Below, in pieces: positions 8,775 through 16,906 of a stretch of 64,000 nucleotides of DNA. The translations under genes were made by a program, and so were the position numbers. Position 1 is the stretch's first letter. Each line of letters begins with the position of its first letter. The notes under the pieces are model-generated. The model was not told the origin of the DNA. It ran no database searches and worked only from the letters and a program-made list of their open reading frames with translations. The stretch comes from Rhizobium leguminosarum (lineage in GTDB: Bacteria > Pseudomonadota > Alphaproteobacteria > Rhizobiales > Rhizobiaceae), in assembly GCF_004123835.1 (NCBI RefSeq), contig NZ_MZMU01000012.1, positions 1 to 64,000 of the forward strand, read 5' to 3'.

Positions 8775-9113
8775 ATGCCCATGCGCAGCATTCTGACGTG
8801 TGTGATGATTGCGTATGCGTCGTTGGCGATGGCTCACGACGCACCCTCGGGGTGGAGTTACGACCCCTATTGTTGCAACGGCAACAGTCATAACGGCGAT
8901 TGCCAAATGATCCCTTCGAAAAGCGTGGCGGTAACGCCAGGCGGATATCGTGTGACGCTGGTGCCGGGCGACCACCGGCTGGTCACGCATGCTCATGTCT
9001 TCCTGCTGCCGATGACGAAGGCGATGCAATCCGGCGATAACGACTATCATCTCTGTCTGTTCCCGAACGAGGATACGCCGCGCTGTTTCTATGCGCCGGA
9101 AATGGGATTTTGA
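8775..9113 (+). CDS. Small secreted protein of unknown function
   Basis: About 112 residues, with a typical Sec signal peptide ending near AMAHDAP (residues 1-21). The mature part is about 90 residues. It begins with an aromatic and Cys/His-rich stretch (WSYDPYCCNGNSHNGDC) and has two more Cys residues near the end (HLCLF, PRCFYAPE). Five Cys residues in a periplasmic protein suggest disulfides or metal binding. I do not recognise a functional family. GGAG stands before the first ATG (8775), but the second ATG at 8781 has better spacing. A GC-rich hairpin follows the stop. It appears monocistronic. Confidence 0.75.
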   Translation: MPMRSILTCVMIAYASLAMAHDAPSGWSYDPYCCNGNSHNGDCQMIPSKSVAVTPGGYRVTLVPGDHRLVTHAHVFLLPMTKAMQSGDNDYHLCLFPNEDTPRCFYAPEMGF

Positions 9114-9128
9114 AGCTGAGCCACTGGA

Positions 9129-9156
9129 CCGGACCCGGCTCACGAACCGGGTCCGG
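9129..9156 (+). terminator. GC-rich hairpin after the small secreted-protein gene
   Basis: CCGGACCCGG and CCGGGTCCGG form a ten-base perfect stem with an eight-base loop, 16 bases after the stop codon. No strong T-run follows, so it may stabilise the 3' end or terminate for both converging genes. Confidence 0.5.
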
Positions 9157-9201
9157 CATGTCGTTGTCCGAAAATGGCTGCACATTTTTAGGTGACATGC
9201 A

Positions 9202-10098
9202 TCAATTTCCGGCTGCCTTCATCTCTTCGAGGATCCAGTTGCGGAAGGCCTTGATCTTGGGCACGTTGCGACGGTTTTCGGGGTAGACGAGCCAGTAGGC
9301 CTTGCCGTCGCTGCGGGTCAGTTCGAAGGGTTGATAGAGCCGTCCAAGCGCGATCTCGGCCGCATAGAAGGCAGGATGAAGGATGGCGACGCCATGGCCG
9401 GCGATCGCCGCATCGGCTTCCACCGCCTGAGAGCCGAGCTGGTTGCGCGGGCGCCGATCGAGATCCGTGTCTGTGACGCCGGCTGCCTCGAACCATTGTT
9501 TCCACCAGATGTCACCTGCGTCGAAGAGATCGAAGTTCAGGAGATCGCGCGGCTCCCTGATGCCGCCTGCTGCCTCCGCCAGCTTCGGGCTTAGCATCGG
9601 CGTGAACTCCAGGCCCATCAGCCGGTGCAGCGCCAGCCCCGGCCAGTTGCCGTCGCCCCAGCGGATGCCGACATCGATCTGCTCGCGGGCGAAGTCGATG
9701 ATATCCGAACTCGCCTGAAAGCGCACCGCGATGGCCGGATGTTTCAAATGGAAGGAGCCAAGGCGCGGCGCCAGCCACTTCGAGGCGAAGGTATGGGTGG
9801 AACTAATGGCGAGCGTGCCTTCGACGCTGTCGCGGGCCGTTGCCATCGCGTCGTGCAGCATGGCGAAAGCTTCGGTCACCTTCGGCGCCAGCCGCTCGCC
9901 GGTGTCTGTCAGTGCGATCTGGCGGGGACGGCGCAGGAAGAGCGGCTCGCCGACATTCTCCTCCAGCAACTTGATCTGGTAGCTGACGGCGGTCTGCGTC
10001 ATGCCGAGCTCGTCGCCCGCCTTGGTGAAACTTCCGAGCCGGGCAGCGGCTTCGAAGACGCGCAACGCATTCAGCGGGAATTGCTTCGACAGCTTCAT
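9202..10098 (-). CDS. LysR-family transcriptional regulator, GcvA-like
   Basis: A 298-residue LysR regulator. The N-terminal winged helix-turn-helix is at residues 8-67 (PLNALRVFEAAARLGSFTKA and the recognition helix around TQTAVSYQIKLLE). The effector-binding domain spans 92-295. The wording of the helix-turn-helix is that of the GcvA subgroup. It is divergent from the DUF1127 gene at 10200, and the 101-base gap between them probably holds the operator. Its target could be that gene or its own promoter. The effector is unknown. Confidence 0.88.
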   Translation of the reverse strand: MKLSKQFPLNALRVFEAAARLGSFTKAGDELGMTQTAVSYQIKLLEENVGEPLFLRRPRQIALTDTGERLAPKVTEAFAMLHDAMATARDSVEGTLAISSTHTFASKWLAPRLGSFHLKHPAIAVRFQASSDIIDFAREQIDVGIRWGDGNWPGLALHRLMGLEFTPMLSPKLAEAAGGIREPRDLLNFDLFDAGDIWWKQWFEAAGVTDTDLDRRPRNQLGSQAVEADAAIAGHGVAILHPAFYAAEIALGRLYQPFELTRSDGKAYWLVYPENRRNVPKIKAFRNWILEEMKAAGN

Positions 10099-10199
10099 GG
10101 ATAAGTTCTCTTGATGCAGGCAGACGGTTGTTCGATTGGAATTGCAGCATTTTTACCGGCAAACTGCAACTCATACCATCAAACCATCGAGGTGATGTC

Positions 10200-10391
10200 A
10201 TGGATTGCTATGCTATCGAACAGAGCCTGCCGCAGCCGACCATCGGAATTTTCCGGCGCATCGGCGGCCGGCTGGCGCGGATCTGGCGCATGCCCAGCCT
10301 CGATCTCGACACGGCGCCCGATCGCGTCAAGCGCGATCTCGGTTTCCTCGACGGACGCGATCCCTATTACGAAGACGAGCGCATGCGGTAG
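10200..10391 (+). CDS. DUF1127 small protein
   Basis: A 63-residue basic protein with a C-terminal YjiS/DUF1127-like segment (RVKRDLGFLDGRDPYYEDER). Members of this group are small, often Arg-rich, and are linked in alphaproteobacteria to phosphate or carbon metabolism, RNA turnover or stress. ATG 10200 follows GAGGTGATGTC, a good ribosome binding site. Its last 25 bases overlap the 3' end of xdhC on the opposite strand. It is divergent from the GcvA-like gene, a pairing that suggests regulation by it. Confidence 0.7.
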   Translation: MDCYAIEQSLPQPTIGIFRRIGGRLARIWRMPSLDLDTAPDRVKRDLGFLDGRDPYYEDERMR

Positions 10392-11182
10392 GCGCCAAGC
10401 GCCGTCAGGATCTCGGCGGCGGTCATGGCGGCGATCACTTCAGGGCGCTTGTCCCTGACCGCCGCGCCGCCGATCGGCAGCGTCAGCCGCTCCATCCAGC
10501 CGCGCTCGCCGCCGCCTTCACGGGAAAGCCAGCTGGCGAAGGTGGCGCGCTTGGTTGCCGAGCCGATCATGCCGACATAGGCGAGATCCGTTTTTTCCAG
10601 CGCTTCGCGGGCGATGAGGAAATCCAGCGCGTGGTCGTGCGTCAGGATGACGACCGCGCCCCCAGCCGGAATATCCTTCACCAGCGCTTCGGGCATCGGC
10701 ATGAGCCGCGTCTTCGTCTCGGGCGGCAGGTTGGCGAGTTCCTCCTGTCGCGTCTCGACGACGGTCACCGACAGCGGCAGCGGCGCAAGGGCCGTTGCCA
10801 GCGCCCGGCCGACATGGCCAGCACCGAAGAGATAGACCTCCGGCAGACGCTTGATCTCACTGGTTAGCCTGGCCGCGATTTCTTCGGCAACCGCCGGCGT
10901 CACCCGGCGAAACCGCAATTGCGTGCGTCCGCCGCAGCACTGACCGATGTCAGGCCCGAGCGGGATATCCATCTCCGCCATCCCGCCGGTTCCCGCCAAC
11001 ATGTCCCGCGCATTCGCGATCGCCATGAACTCGAACTGCCCGCCGCCGATCGTGCCCCACAATGCGGTTTGCGATACCAGCATGAAGGTACCGGCCTCGC
11101 GCGGGGTCGAGCCTTGTGTGCCGATGATGTCGACGATTATGCAGTCTGGGTGGGCGATGAGGAAGCGGCGGATGTCGGTCAT
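10367..11182 (-). CDS. xdhC: Xanthine dehydrogenase accessory protein XdhC
   Basis: A 271-residue XdhC/CoxI-family chaperone that binds molybdenum cofactor and inserts the sulfurated form into xanthine dehydrogenase. The N-terminal XdhC domain shows IIGTQGSTPREAGT near residue 20 and the CCGG segment near 92. The C-terminal Rossmann-like domain has FGAGHVGRAL near 137. It is downstream of xdhB on the same strand, but a broken DUF559 gene and a long palindromic repeat lie between. It may therefore be expressed separately from xdhAB. Confidence 0.92.
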   Translation of the reverse strand: MTDIRRFLIAHPDCIIVDIIGTQGSTPREAGTFMLVSQTALWGTIGGGQFEFMAIANARDMLAGTGGMAEMDIPLGPDIGQCCGGRTQLRFRRVTPAVAEEIAARLTSEIKRLPEVYLFGAGHVGRALATALAPLPLSVTVVETRQEELANLPPETKTRLMPMPEALVKDIPAGGAVVILTHDHALDFLIAREALEKTDLAYVGMIGSATKRATFASWLSREGGGERGWMERLTLPIGGAAVRDKRPEVIAAMTAAEILTALGAYRMRSSS

Positions 11183-11219
11183 GGGATGGCCTCGCGCCCC
11201 TCGGAATATGCCGCGAAAA

Positions 11220-11381
11220 CCCCCTCATCCGCCTGCCGGCACCTTCTCCCCGCTGGGGAGAAGAGGTATGTGGCAACGTCTTGCCCCCTAAAAGCGTCCG
11301 CAGTGGGAAGGATGCGCAATAGGCTTGCTCCCCTCTTCTCCCCAGCGGGGAGAAGGTGGCCCGAAGGGTCGGATGAGGGGG
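11220..11381. repeat. Rhizobial palindromic intergenic element (CCCCTCATCC type)
   Basis: The outer arms CCCCCTCATCCGCC and GGTCGGATGAGGGGG, and the inner pairs CTTCTCCCCGCTGGGGAGAAG and CTTCTCCCCAGCGGGGAGAAGG, form two hairpins about 60 bases apart. The same unit recurs at 14231-14345 and 26758-26875. It sits in the leader between the DUF559 remnant and xdhC. Confidence 0.85.
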
Positions 11382-11402
11382 CCTGGTTCAAGCGCATTAC
11401 TT

Positions 11403-11853
11403 TTATAAACTCTCCGTACGAACGATCGCAGGATAGAAACGAAGGGTATCATCCCTCTCGAATATCTGCCCCTCAAGTGCTGCTAAAATCGTCTCCAAAA
11501 CCGCACGTCTTTCTCGTGTGATCTCATGGTTCCAGAAACGCAGCAGCGCGTAACCATTGCCGTTCAGCCATTGTGTCCGGATACTATCAAGGGGATTGGC
11601 TGCATGCTGAAAACCATCAATCTCGACAACCAATCGCTGCTCCCGGCATAAAAAATCGGCAACGTAAGCCCCGAGCGGAACTTGCCGTGCAAATTTGTAT
11701 CCGTTCAGCTGCCGATTGCGTAGTTCGCCCCAAAGCCGATATTCCTCCTCGGTTTCGTTTCGGCGAAGCCTGCGTGCCTGGCCGGTCTTGCCAGGCCGCC
11801 TTTTCGTGATATCGGCTTCATCTTGCTGAGACGTGTGGGTCCCGCGTCGTCAT
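11403..11853 (-). pseudogene. DUF559 endonuclease-like gene, frameshifted
   Basis: The product is a DUF559 protein with a Vsr/restriction-endonuclease-like fold. The frame holds EEEYRLWGELRNRQLNGYKF, RQVPLGAYVADFLC and VVEIDGFQHA, then NGYALLRFWNHEI, which is nearly the full domain. The frame encoding residues from about 10 on has no usable start codon. An ATG at 11853, overlapping the xdhB stop as ATGA, begins MTTRDPHVSA. It reaches a TGA in one more codon unless one A in the GCAAGAT segment near 11820 is removed. Removing it joins both parts smoothly. I infer a one-base insertion in a gene once coupled to xdhB. A shorter start at 11633 would lose half the fold. Confidence 0.7.
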
Positions 11854-14192
11854 GCCCGAGCCTTCATCCGCTCGACCGCCATCAGCACCCGTTCCGGCGT
11901 CGCAGGGGCGTCGAGCCTCGGGCAGACCTTGTAGTTGGCGACGCTTGCCACGGCCATCGACAGCGCTTCCAGCACCGAGATCGCCAGCATCAAGGGTGGC
12001 TCGCCGACGGCCTTGGAGCGGCCGATGGTGGCCTCAGTGTTCTCGGACCATTCGGCAAGGCGCACGTTGAAGATCTTCGGACGGTCGGAGGCGAGCGGGA
12101 TCTTGTAGGTCGAGGGAGCATGGGTGCGCAGTCGGCCCTTTTCGTCCCACCAGAGTTCTTCCGTCGTCAGCCAGCCCAGTCCCTGCACGAAGGCGCCTTC
12201 GACCTGGCCCATATCGATCGCCGGATTCAGCGAGCGGCCGACATCGTGGAGGATGTCGGTGCGGTCGATCAGATATTCGCCGGTCAGTGTGTCGATCGAC
12301 ACCTCGGTGCAGGAGGCGCCGTAGGCGAAATAATAGAAGGGCGTGCCGCGGCCGGCTTTGCGGTCCCAGTGGATCTTCGGCGTCTTGTAGAAGCCGGCGG
12401 CGGAAAGCTGGACGCGGGCGAAATAGGCCTGCTTGATGAAATCGGGGAAGGGGATCTCGATCTCGCCGACGCGCACGCGGTTCGGCAGGAAGACGACGTC
12501 GGCAGGTCCAACATCCCATTTCTCGGCGGCAAAGGCGACAAGCCGTTCCTTGATCTGGCGAGCGGCGTCATAGGCTGCCATGCCATTCAAGTCCGAGCCG
12601 GAGGAGGCGGCGGTGGCCGAGGTGTTCGGTACCTTGGCCGTCGTCGTCGCGGTGATCTTCACCCTGTCGATATCGACCTGGAAGCTGTCGGCCAGCACCT
12701 GCGCCACCTTGGTATAGAGGCCCTGGCCCATTTCGGTGCCGCCATGGTTCAGGTGGATCGAGCCGTCCTGATAGATGTGCACGAGGGCGCCTGCCTGATT
12801 GAAGGCGGTCATGGTGAAGGAGATGCCGAATTTCACCGGCGTCAGCGCGATGCCCTTTCTTATGTAGCGGCTGTCGCGGTTGAAGGCGATGATGGCGTTG
12901 CGCCGCGCCCGGTATTCGGCCGTTTCCTCCAGCTCCTCGACGATGCGGGCGATGATATTGTCCTCAACCTCCTGATGATAGGGGGTGAGTGTGCGCTCCG
13001 AACCCGGCTGGCCGTAGAAATTCAGTTTGCGGACATCGAGCGGATCCTTGCCGACGGCATAGGCGATCTCCTCGATGAAGCGTTCGGCGCCGAGCATGCC
13101 CTGCGGTCCGCCGAAGCCGCGAAAGGCGGTGTTGGAGACAGTGTGCGTCTTCAGCGGCTTCGAGGTCAAATGCACATGCGGATAGAAATAGCTGGAATCG
13201 GCATGGAAGAGGGCACGATCGGTTACCGGTCCCGAGAGGTCGGAGGAGAAACCGCAGCGCGCCGCATAGGTGGCGTCTACCGCATGGATGCGGCCTTCGG
13301 CGTCGAAGCCGAGTTCGTAATCGACGAGGAAATCGTGGCGCTTGCCGGTGGCACTCATGTCCTCGTCGCGGTCCGGGCGGAATTTGATCGCGCGGCCGAG
13401 TTTCTTGGCGGCGATGGCGGCGAGCGCTGCGAACTGATTGCCCTGCGTTTCCTTGCCGCCGAAGCCGCCGCCCATGCGGCGCACGTTGACGGTCACGGCG
13501 TTCGAGGGGATATCGAGCACGTGGCCGACGATGTGCTGGATCTCGCTCGGGTGCTGCGTCGAGGACCAGACGGTGACCTCGTCATCCTCGCCGGGGATCG
13601 CCACGGCGATATGGCCTTCGAGGTAGAAATGCTCCTGCCCGCCGATGCGCATCTGACCTTTCAGACGTATGGCGGCATTGGTCATTTCCGTGTCCGGCTC
13701 GCCGCGCCGCAGCGTCATCGGGGTGATGACGAGCGGACTGCCATTGGCGAGCGCGCCGTCGATATCACTCCAATGCGGCAGGTCGCGATAGTCGATCTTT
13801 GCCAGCAGCGCGGCGCGGCGGGCGGCATCACGCGTCTCGGCGATGACGGCAAAGATCGGCTGGCCATGAAACTGAACTAAAGTTTCAGCCAGCAGCGGCT
13901 CGTCATGGCTGCCGTTGGAACTGACGTCGTTGATACCGGGCACGTCCTTGCCGGTAAAGACCCAGACGACGCCGGGATAGGCGGCGACCGCGGAAAGGTC
14001 GATGCTGAGGATTTCGGCATGCGCCCGGTCGGAGAGGCCGAGGGCGCCATGCAGCAGACCTGCGGGTTCGGGAATATCGTCGATATAATCAGCGGTTCCG
14101 GTGACATGCTTATGCGCTGAATCATGCCGCAGCGAGCCGTGCATCGGGCCTGATATGATAAGCTTGCGGTCTTCGAAGGTGGACTTGTCCAT
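11850..14192 (-). CDS. xdhB: Xanthine dehydrogenase molybdopterin-binding subunit
   Basis: The 780-residue large subunit of xanthine dehydrogenase, which oxidises hypoxanthine and xanthine to urate with XdhA. The Mo-cofactor motifs are present: GGGFGGKE at about residue 235, the RGFGGPQGM segment near 350, and GEPPLMLA near 735 with the catalytic Glu. I set the start at ATG 14192 because AGGAGG lies just upstream. The longer frame would translate a palindromic repeat. The stop overlaps the start of the broken DUF559 gene. It follows xdhA after a 181-base gap filled by the repeat. Confidence 0.95.
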   Translation of the reverse strand: MDKSTFEDRKLIISGPMHGSLRHDSAHKHVTGTADYIDDIPEPAGLLHGALGLSDRAHAEILSIDLSAVAAYPGVVWVFTGKDVPGINDVSSNGSHDEPLLAETLVQFHGQPIFAVIAETRDAARRAALLAKIDYRDLPHWSDIDGALANGSPLVITPMTLRRGEPDTEMTNAAIRLKGQMRIGGQEHFYLEGHIAVAIPGEDDEVTVWSSTQHPSEIQHIVGHVLDIPSNAVTVNVRRMGGGFGGKETQGNQFAALAAIAAKKLGRAIKFRPDRDEDMSATGKRHDFLVDYELGFDAEGRIHAVDATYAARCGFSSDLSGPVTDRALFHADSSYFYPHVHLTSKPLKTHTVSNTAFRGFGGPQGMLGAERFIEEIAYAVGKDPLDVRKLNFYGQPGSERTLTPYHQEVEDNIIARIVEELEETAEYRARRNAIIAFNRDSRYIRKGIALTPVKFGISFTMTAFNQAGALVHIYQDGSIHLNHGGTEMGQGLYTKVAQVLADSFQVDIDRVKITATTTAKVPNTSATAASSGSDLNGMAAYDAARQIKERLVAFAAEKWDVGPADVVFLPNRVRVGEIEIPFPDFIKQAYFARVQLSAAGFYKTPKIHWDRKAGRGTPFYYFAYGASCTEVSIDTLTGEYLIDRTDILHDVGRSLNPAIDMGQVEGAFVQGLGWLTTEELWWDEKGRLRTHAPSTYKIPLASDRPKIFNVRLAEWSENTEATIGRSKAVGEPPLMLAISVLEALSMAVASVANYKVCPRLDAPATPERVLMAVERMKARA

Positions 14193-14230
14193 TAGATACC
14201 TCCTTCGCGAGGACGTGTGGTGCCGTGCGG

Positions 14231-14345
14231 CCCCCTCATCCGCCCTTCGGGCACCTTCTCCCCGAGGGGAGAAGGGGGAAAAGAGACGGCGCGGCAGTCC
14301 CCTCTCCCCAGCGGGGAGAAGGTGGCGGCAGCCGGATGAGGGGGG
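14231..14345. repeat. Rhizobial palindromic intergenic element between xdhA and xdhB
   Basis: CCCCCTCATCCGCC pairs with GGATGAGGGGGG across the element. Inside are the two stems CTTCTCCCC(GA)GGGGAGAAG and CTCTCCCCAGCGGGGAGAAGG. It is the same family as 11220-11381 and 26758-26875. Lying within an operon, its RNA hairpins could affect the relative levels of XdhA and XdhB. Confidence 0.85.
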
Positions 14346-14373
14346 TGGCTTGCGCTGACATGTATCATCTCCG

Positions 14374-15840
14374 TCACGCCACCTCCTCAAACCGCTTCAG
14401 CTCCGCCGGCGCTCCAACCGTTTCCAGATAGAACCGCGTCAACAGGTTCTTCGCCGTCAGCTGGCGGTATTCCGCCGTGGCGCGCCAGTCGGTCAGCGGC
14501 TGGTAGTCGGCGTCGAAGGCGGACCGGGTCGCCTCGATCGTCGCTTCCGTCCATGGTTTGCCCATCAGTTCGGCCTCGACCGTGCGGGCGCGTTTCGGCG
14601 TTGCCGCCATGCCGCCGAAGGCGATGCGGATGTCGGTGACGATTTCTGCCTCGTCGAGCGTCAGCAGGAAGGCGCCGAGCACGGCAGTGATGTCCTCGTC
14701 GCGGCGCTTAGTGATCTTGTAGGCGGCAAAGCGGCTGGTTGCTGCCGGATAGGGCACGAAGACGCTCTCGACGAATTCACCGGGCTTCCGATCCTGTTTG
14801 CCATAGGCGATGAAGAAATCCTCGAGCGGCATTCTGCGCTGGCCTTCCAGGGACCGCAGCGTCAGCGTCGCGCCGAGCGCGATCAGTGGCGGCGGGCTGT
14901 CGCCGATCGGCGAGCCGTTGGCGATGTTGCCGCCGATCGTGCCCATGTTGCGCACCTGCTCGCCGCCGACGCGATCGATCAACCGGCCGAGCGCCGGGAT
15001 TTTCTGAGAGATTGCTTCGAACGCCTTGGTGTAGCTGACGCCGGCGCTGATGGTGACGCCGTCTTCGCCTTCTCTGACCGACTGCAACTCGCTCAAATGA
15101 TTGATGAAGACGACCGGGCTCAGCCTGCGCATCTGCTTCGTCACCCAGAGGCCGACATCCGTCGCGCCGGCGACGATGATCGCGTCGGGTTCCTGCGAGA
15201 GAACTTCGGCCAGTGCCTGGATCGAAGCCGGTACGATCAGCCGGTCTTCGCCATTCGCAATCCTGATCGTGCCACTCGCCTGCATTGCCCAAAGCCGCGC
15301 GACGATTTCAGAGCGTGTCCGTTCAAGAGGGTCGAAGAGCGTGCTCGGCCGCATCAGGCTCACCTGCTCGGCGGCCTTGACGATCGGTTCATATCCCGTG
15401 CAGCGACAGAGATTGCCTTGCAGCGCCTTTTCGATTTCCTGACGGCTGGGCTTTTCCTTGGCGAGCCAGAGGCCGTAAAGCGACATGACGAAGCCCGGGG
15501 TGCAGAAGCCGCATTGCGAGCCATGACAATCGACCAATGCCTGCTGCACCGGATGCAGCGCGCCGTCCCTGCCGGCCAGATGCTCGACCGTTACGACATG
15601 GGTGGCGTGCAGCGAGCCCATGAAACGGATGCAGGCATTGACGGATTCATAGGCGAGCTTGCCGTCCGCCAGCCGGCCAACGAGTACGGTGCAGGCGCCG
15701 CAATCGCCCTCCGCGCATCCTTCCTTGGTGCCCGTCAGCCGTCGCTTCAACCGCAGAAAATCGAGAAGCGTCTCGGTTGGCCTGACATCGGTAAGCGTGA
15801 TGTCCTCGCCATTCAGGATGAAGCGGATGCTGTCGTTCAT
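14374..15840 (-). CDS. xdhA: Xanthine dehydrogenase small subunit (2Fe-2S and FAD)
   Basis: A 488-residue subunit with two [2Fe-2S] domains and a FAD-binding domain. The plant-ferredoxin cluster ligands are in CAEGDCGACTVLVG near residue 42. The second cluster has CGFCTPGF near 110 and CRCTGYEP near 147. The FAD domain (about 190-365) shows VAGATDVGLW and TIGGNIANGSPIGD. The C-terminal CO-dehydrogenase-flavoprotein domain covers the rest. It takes electrons from the molybdenum centre of XdhB to NAD+. It follows bdhA by 29 bases on the same strand. An operon of bdhA with xdh genes has been described in Sinorhizobium meliloti. Confidence 0.95.
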   Translation of the reverse strand: MNDSIRFILNGEDITLTDVRPTETLLDFLRLKRRLTGTKEGCAEGDCGACTVLVGRLADGKLAYESVNACIRFMGSLHATHVVTVEHLAGRDGALHPVQQALVDCHGSQCGFCTPGFVMSLYGLWLAKEKPSRQEIEKALQGNLCRCTGYEPIVKAAEQVSLMRPSTLFDPLERTRSEIVARLWAMQASGTIRIANGEDRLIVPASIQALAEVLSQEPDAIIVAGATDVGLWVTKQMRRLSPVVFINHLSELQSVREGEDGVTISAGVSYTKAFEAISQKIPALGRLIDRVGGEQVRNMGTIGGNIANGSPIGDSPPPLIALGATLTLRSLEGQRRMPLEDFFIAYGKQDRKPGEFVESVFVPYPAATSRFAAYKITKRRDEDITAVLGAFLLTLDEAEIVTDIRIAFGGMAATPKRARTVEAELMGKPWTEATIEATRSAFDADYQPLTDWRATAEYRQLTAKNLLTRFYLETVGAPAELKRFEEVA

Positions 15841-15869
15841 GATGTTCCTGTTGTTGTTTTTCCAAATGG

Positions 15870-16646
15870 TTAAGCCGCCGTCCAGCCACCGTCAATCGAG
15901 ATATGCGTTCCGGTCACCTGCCGGGCCGCATCGCTGGCGAGATAGAGCGACAGTGCGCCGATTTCCTCGGCCTTGACGAATTCATGTGTCGGCTGCGCCT
16001 TGAGGATGACCTCGCTCTTCACCTGTTCCTCGGTCATGCCGCGCGCCTTGGCGGTATCCGGTATCTGCTTCTCGACGAGCGGTGTCAGCACGTAGCCGGG
16101 GCAGATGGCGTTCACGGTCACGCCGAATTCGGCAAGCTCCAGCGCTGCCGTCTTCGTCAGGCCCAATATACCATGTTTTGCCGCGACATAGGCGGATTTG
16201 AACGGGGAGGCGACGAGCCCGTGGGCCGAGGCGATGTTGATGATGCGGCCGTATTTTTTCGCCTTCATCAGCGGGATCGCGGCGCGCATGGTATGAAAGG
16301 AACTCGACAGATTGATCGCGATGATCTGGTCCCATTTCTCGATCGGGAAATCCTCGATCTTCTCGACGTGCTGGATGCCGGCATTGTTGACCAGGACATC
16401 GACGCCGCCGAAGGTCTTGGCTGCCGTTTCGATCAGATCGGCGATCTCGGCGGGCTTCGTCATGTCGGCCGGATGATGGAGCGCCCGGCCTTTTGACAAT
16501 GATTCAAGCCGTTCGACGATCGCCTTGATTTCATCGGCCTTTCCGAAACCGTTGATGACGATGTTGTCACCGGTTTCGGCGAAGGCAGTGGCGATCGCAA
16601 GGCCGATGCCGCTGGTGGAACCGGTGACGACGACTGTTCTACTCAT
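15870..16646 (-). CDS. bdhA: D-3-hydroxybutyrate dehydrogenase
   Basis: A 258-residue short-chain dehydrogenase that interconverts 3-hydroxybutyrate and acetoacetate with NAD, used to consume poly-3-hydroxybutyrate stores. It has the nucleotide motif TGSTSGIGLA at residue 7, NNAG near 91, catalytic Ser near 143 and the YVAAKHG (YxxxK) motif near 156. The middle and C-terminal segments (HGLVASPFKSAYVAAKHG, ICPGYVLTPLVEKQIPD) are characteristic of this enzyme. It is the first gene of the bdhA-xdhA-xdhB unit. GGGAG precedes the ATG. Confidence 0.93.
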   Translation of the reverse strand: MSRTVVVTGSTSGIGLAIATAFAETGDNIVINGFGKADEIKAIVERLESLSKGRALHHPADMTKPAEIADLIETAAKTFGGVDVLVNNAGIQHVEKIEDFPIEKWDQIIAINLSSSFHTMRAAIPLMKAKKYGRIINIASAHGLVASPFKSAYVAAKHGILGLTKTAALELAEFGVTVNAICPGYVLTPLVEKQIPDTAKARGMTEEQVKSEVILKAQPTHEFVKAEEIGALSLYLASDAARQVTGTHISIDGGWTAA

Positions 16647-16789
16647 GCTGTTCTCCCTGAAATCGCGATGCTGCGTTGCAGCGTTAGCTGCGAAGTTATG
16701 CCCAAAGCCGTCGGGCTGGCAATTCCGCTTTATTCGCTTTTCTCGCCCGCATCCGTGTCCTATTGATTTGTCACGATAATCGACATGCT

Positions 16790-16892
16790 AAAGCAATTCC
16801 GTTTTTCTCCGAATCACGGAAATGCTCTATCTCTTTGTTTCCACGCAATTCCGGACGCAAAACCGCTGCGCACTTTAGCTGGAATTGCTCTA
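16790..16892. repeat. AAAGCAATTCC palindromic repeat upstream of glpK
   Basis: AGCAATTCCG and CGGAAATGCT bracket the first half. GCAATTCCGGACGCAAAACC and GCACTTTAGCTGGAATTGCTCTAG form the second. Related copies are at 178-235 and 53028-53076. It ends 14 bases before the glpK start and so lies in its leader. Confidence 0.75.
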
Positions 16893-16906
16893 GCGGGAGG
16901 GTTTTC

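Noticed and set aside
11823..13880. 685-codon open frame on the plus strand opposite xdhB
   Set aside because: xdhB has clear motifs and a good start. The antisense frame has no recognisable domain and the composition of a codon-bias shadow.
11220..14345. Repeat arrays as a CRISPR
   Set aside because: The units are palindromic mosaics kilobases apart, with no regular spacers and no cas genes.
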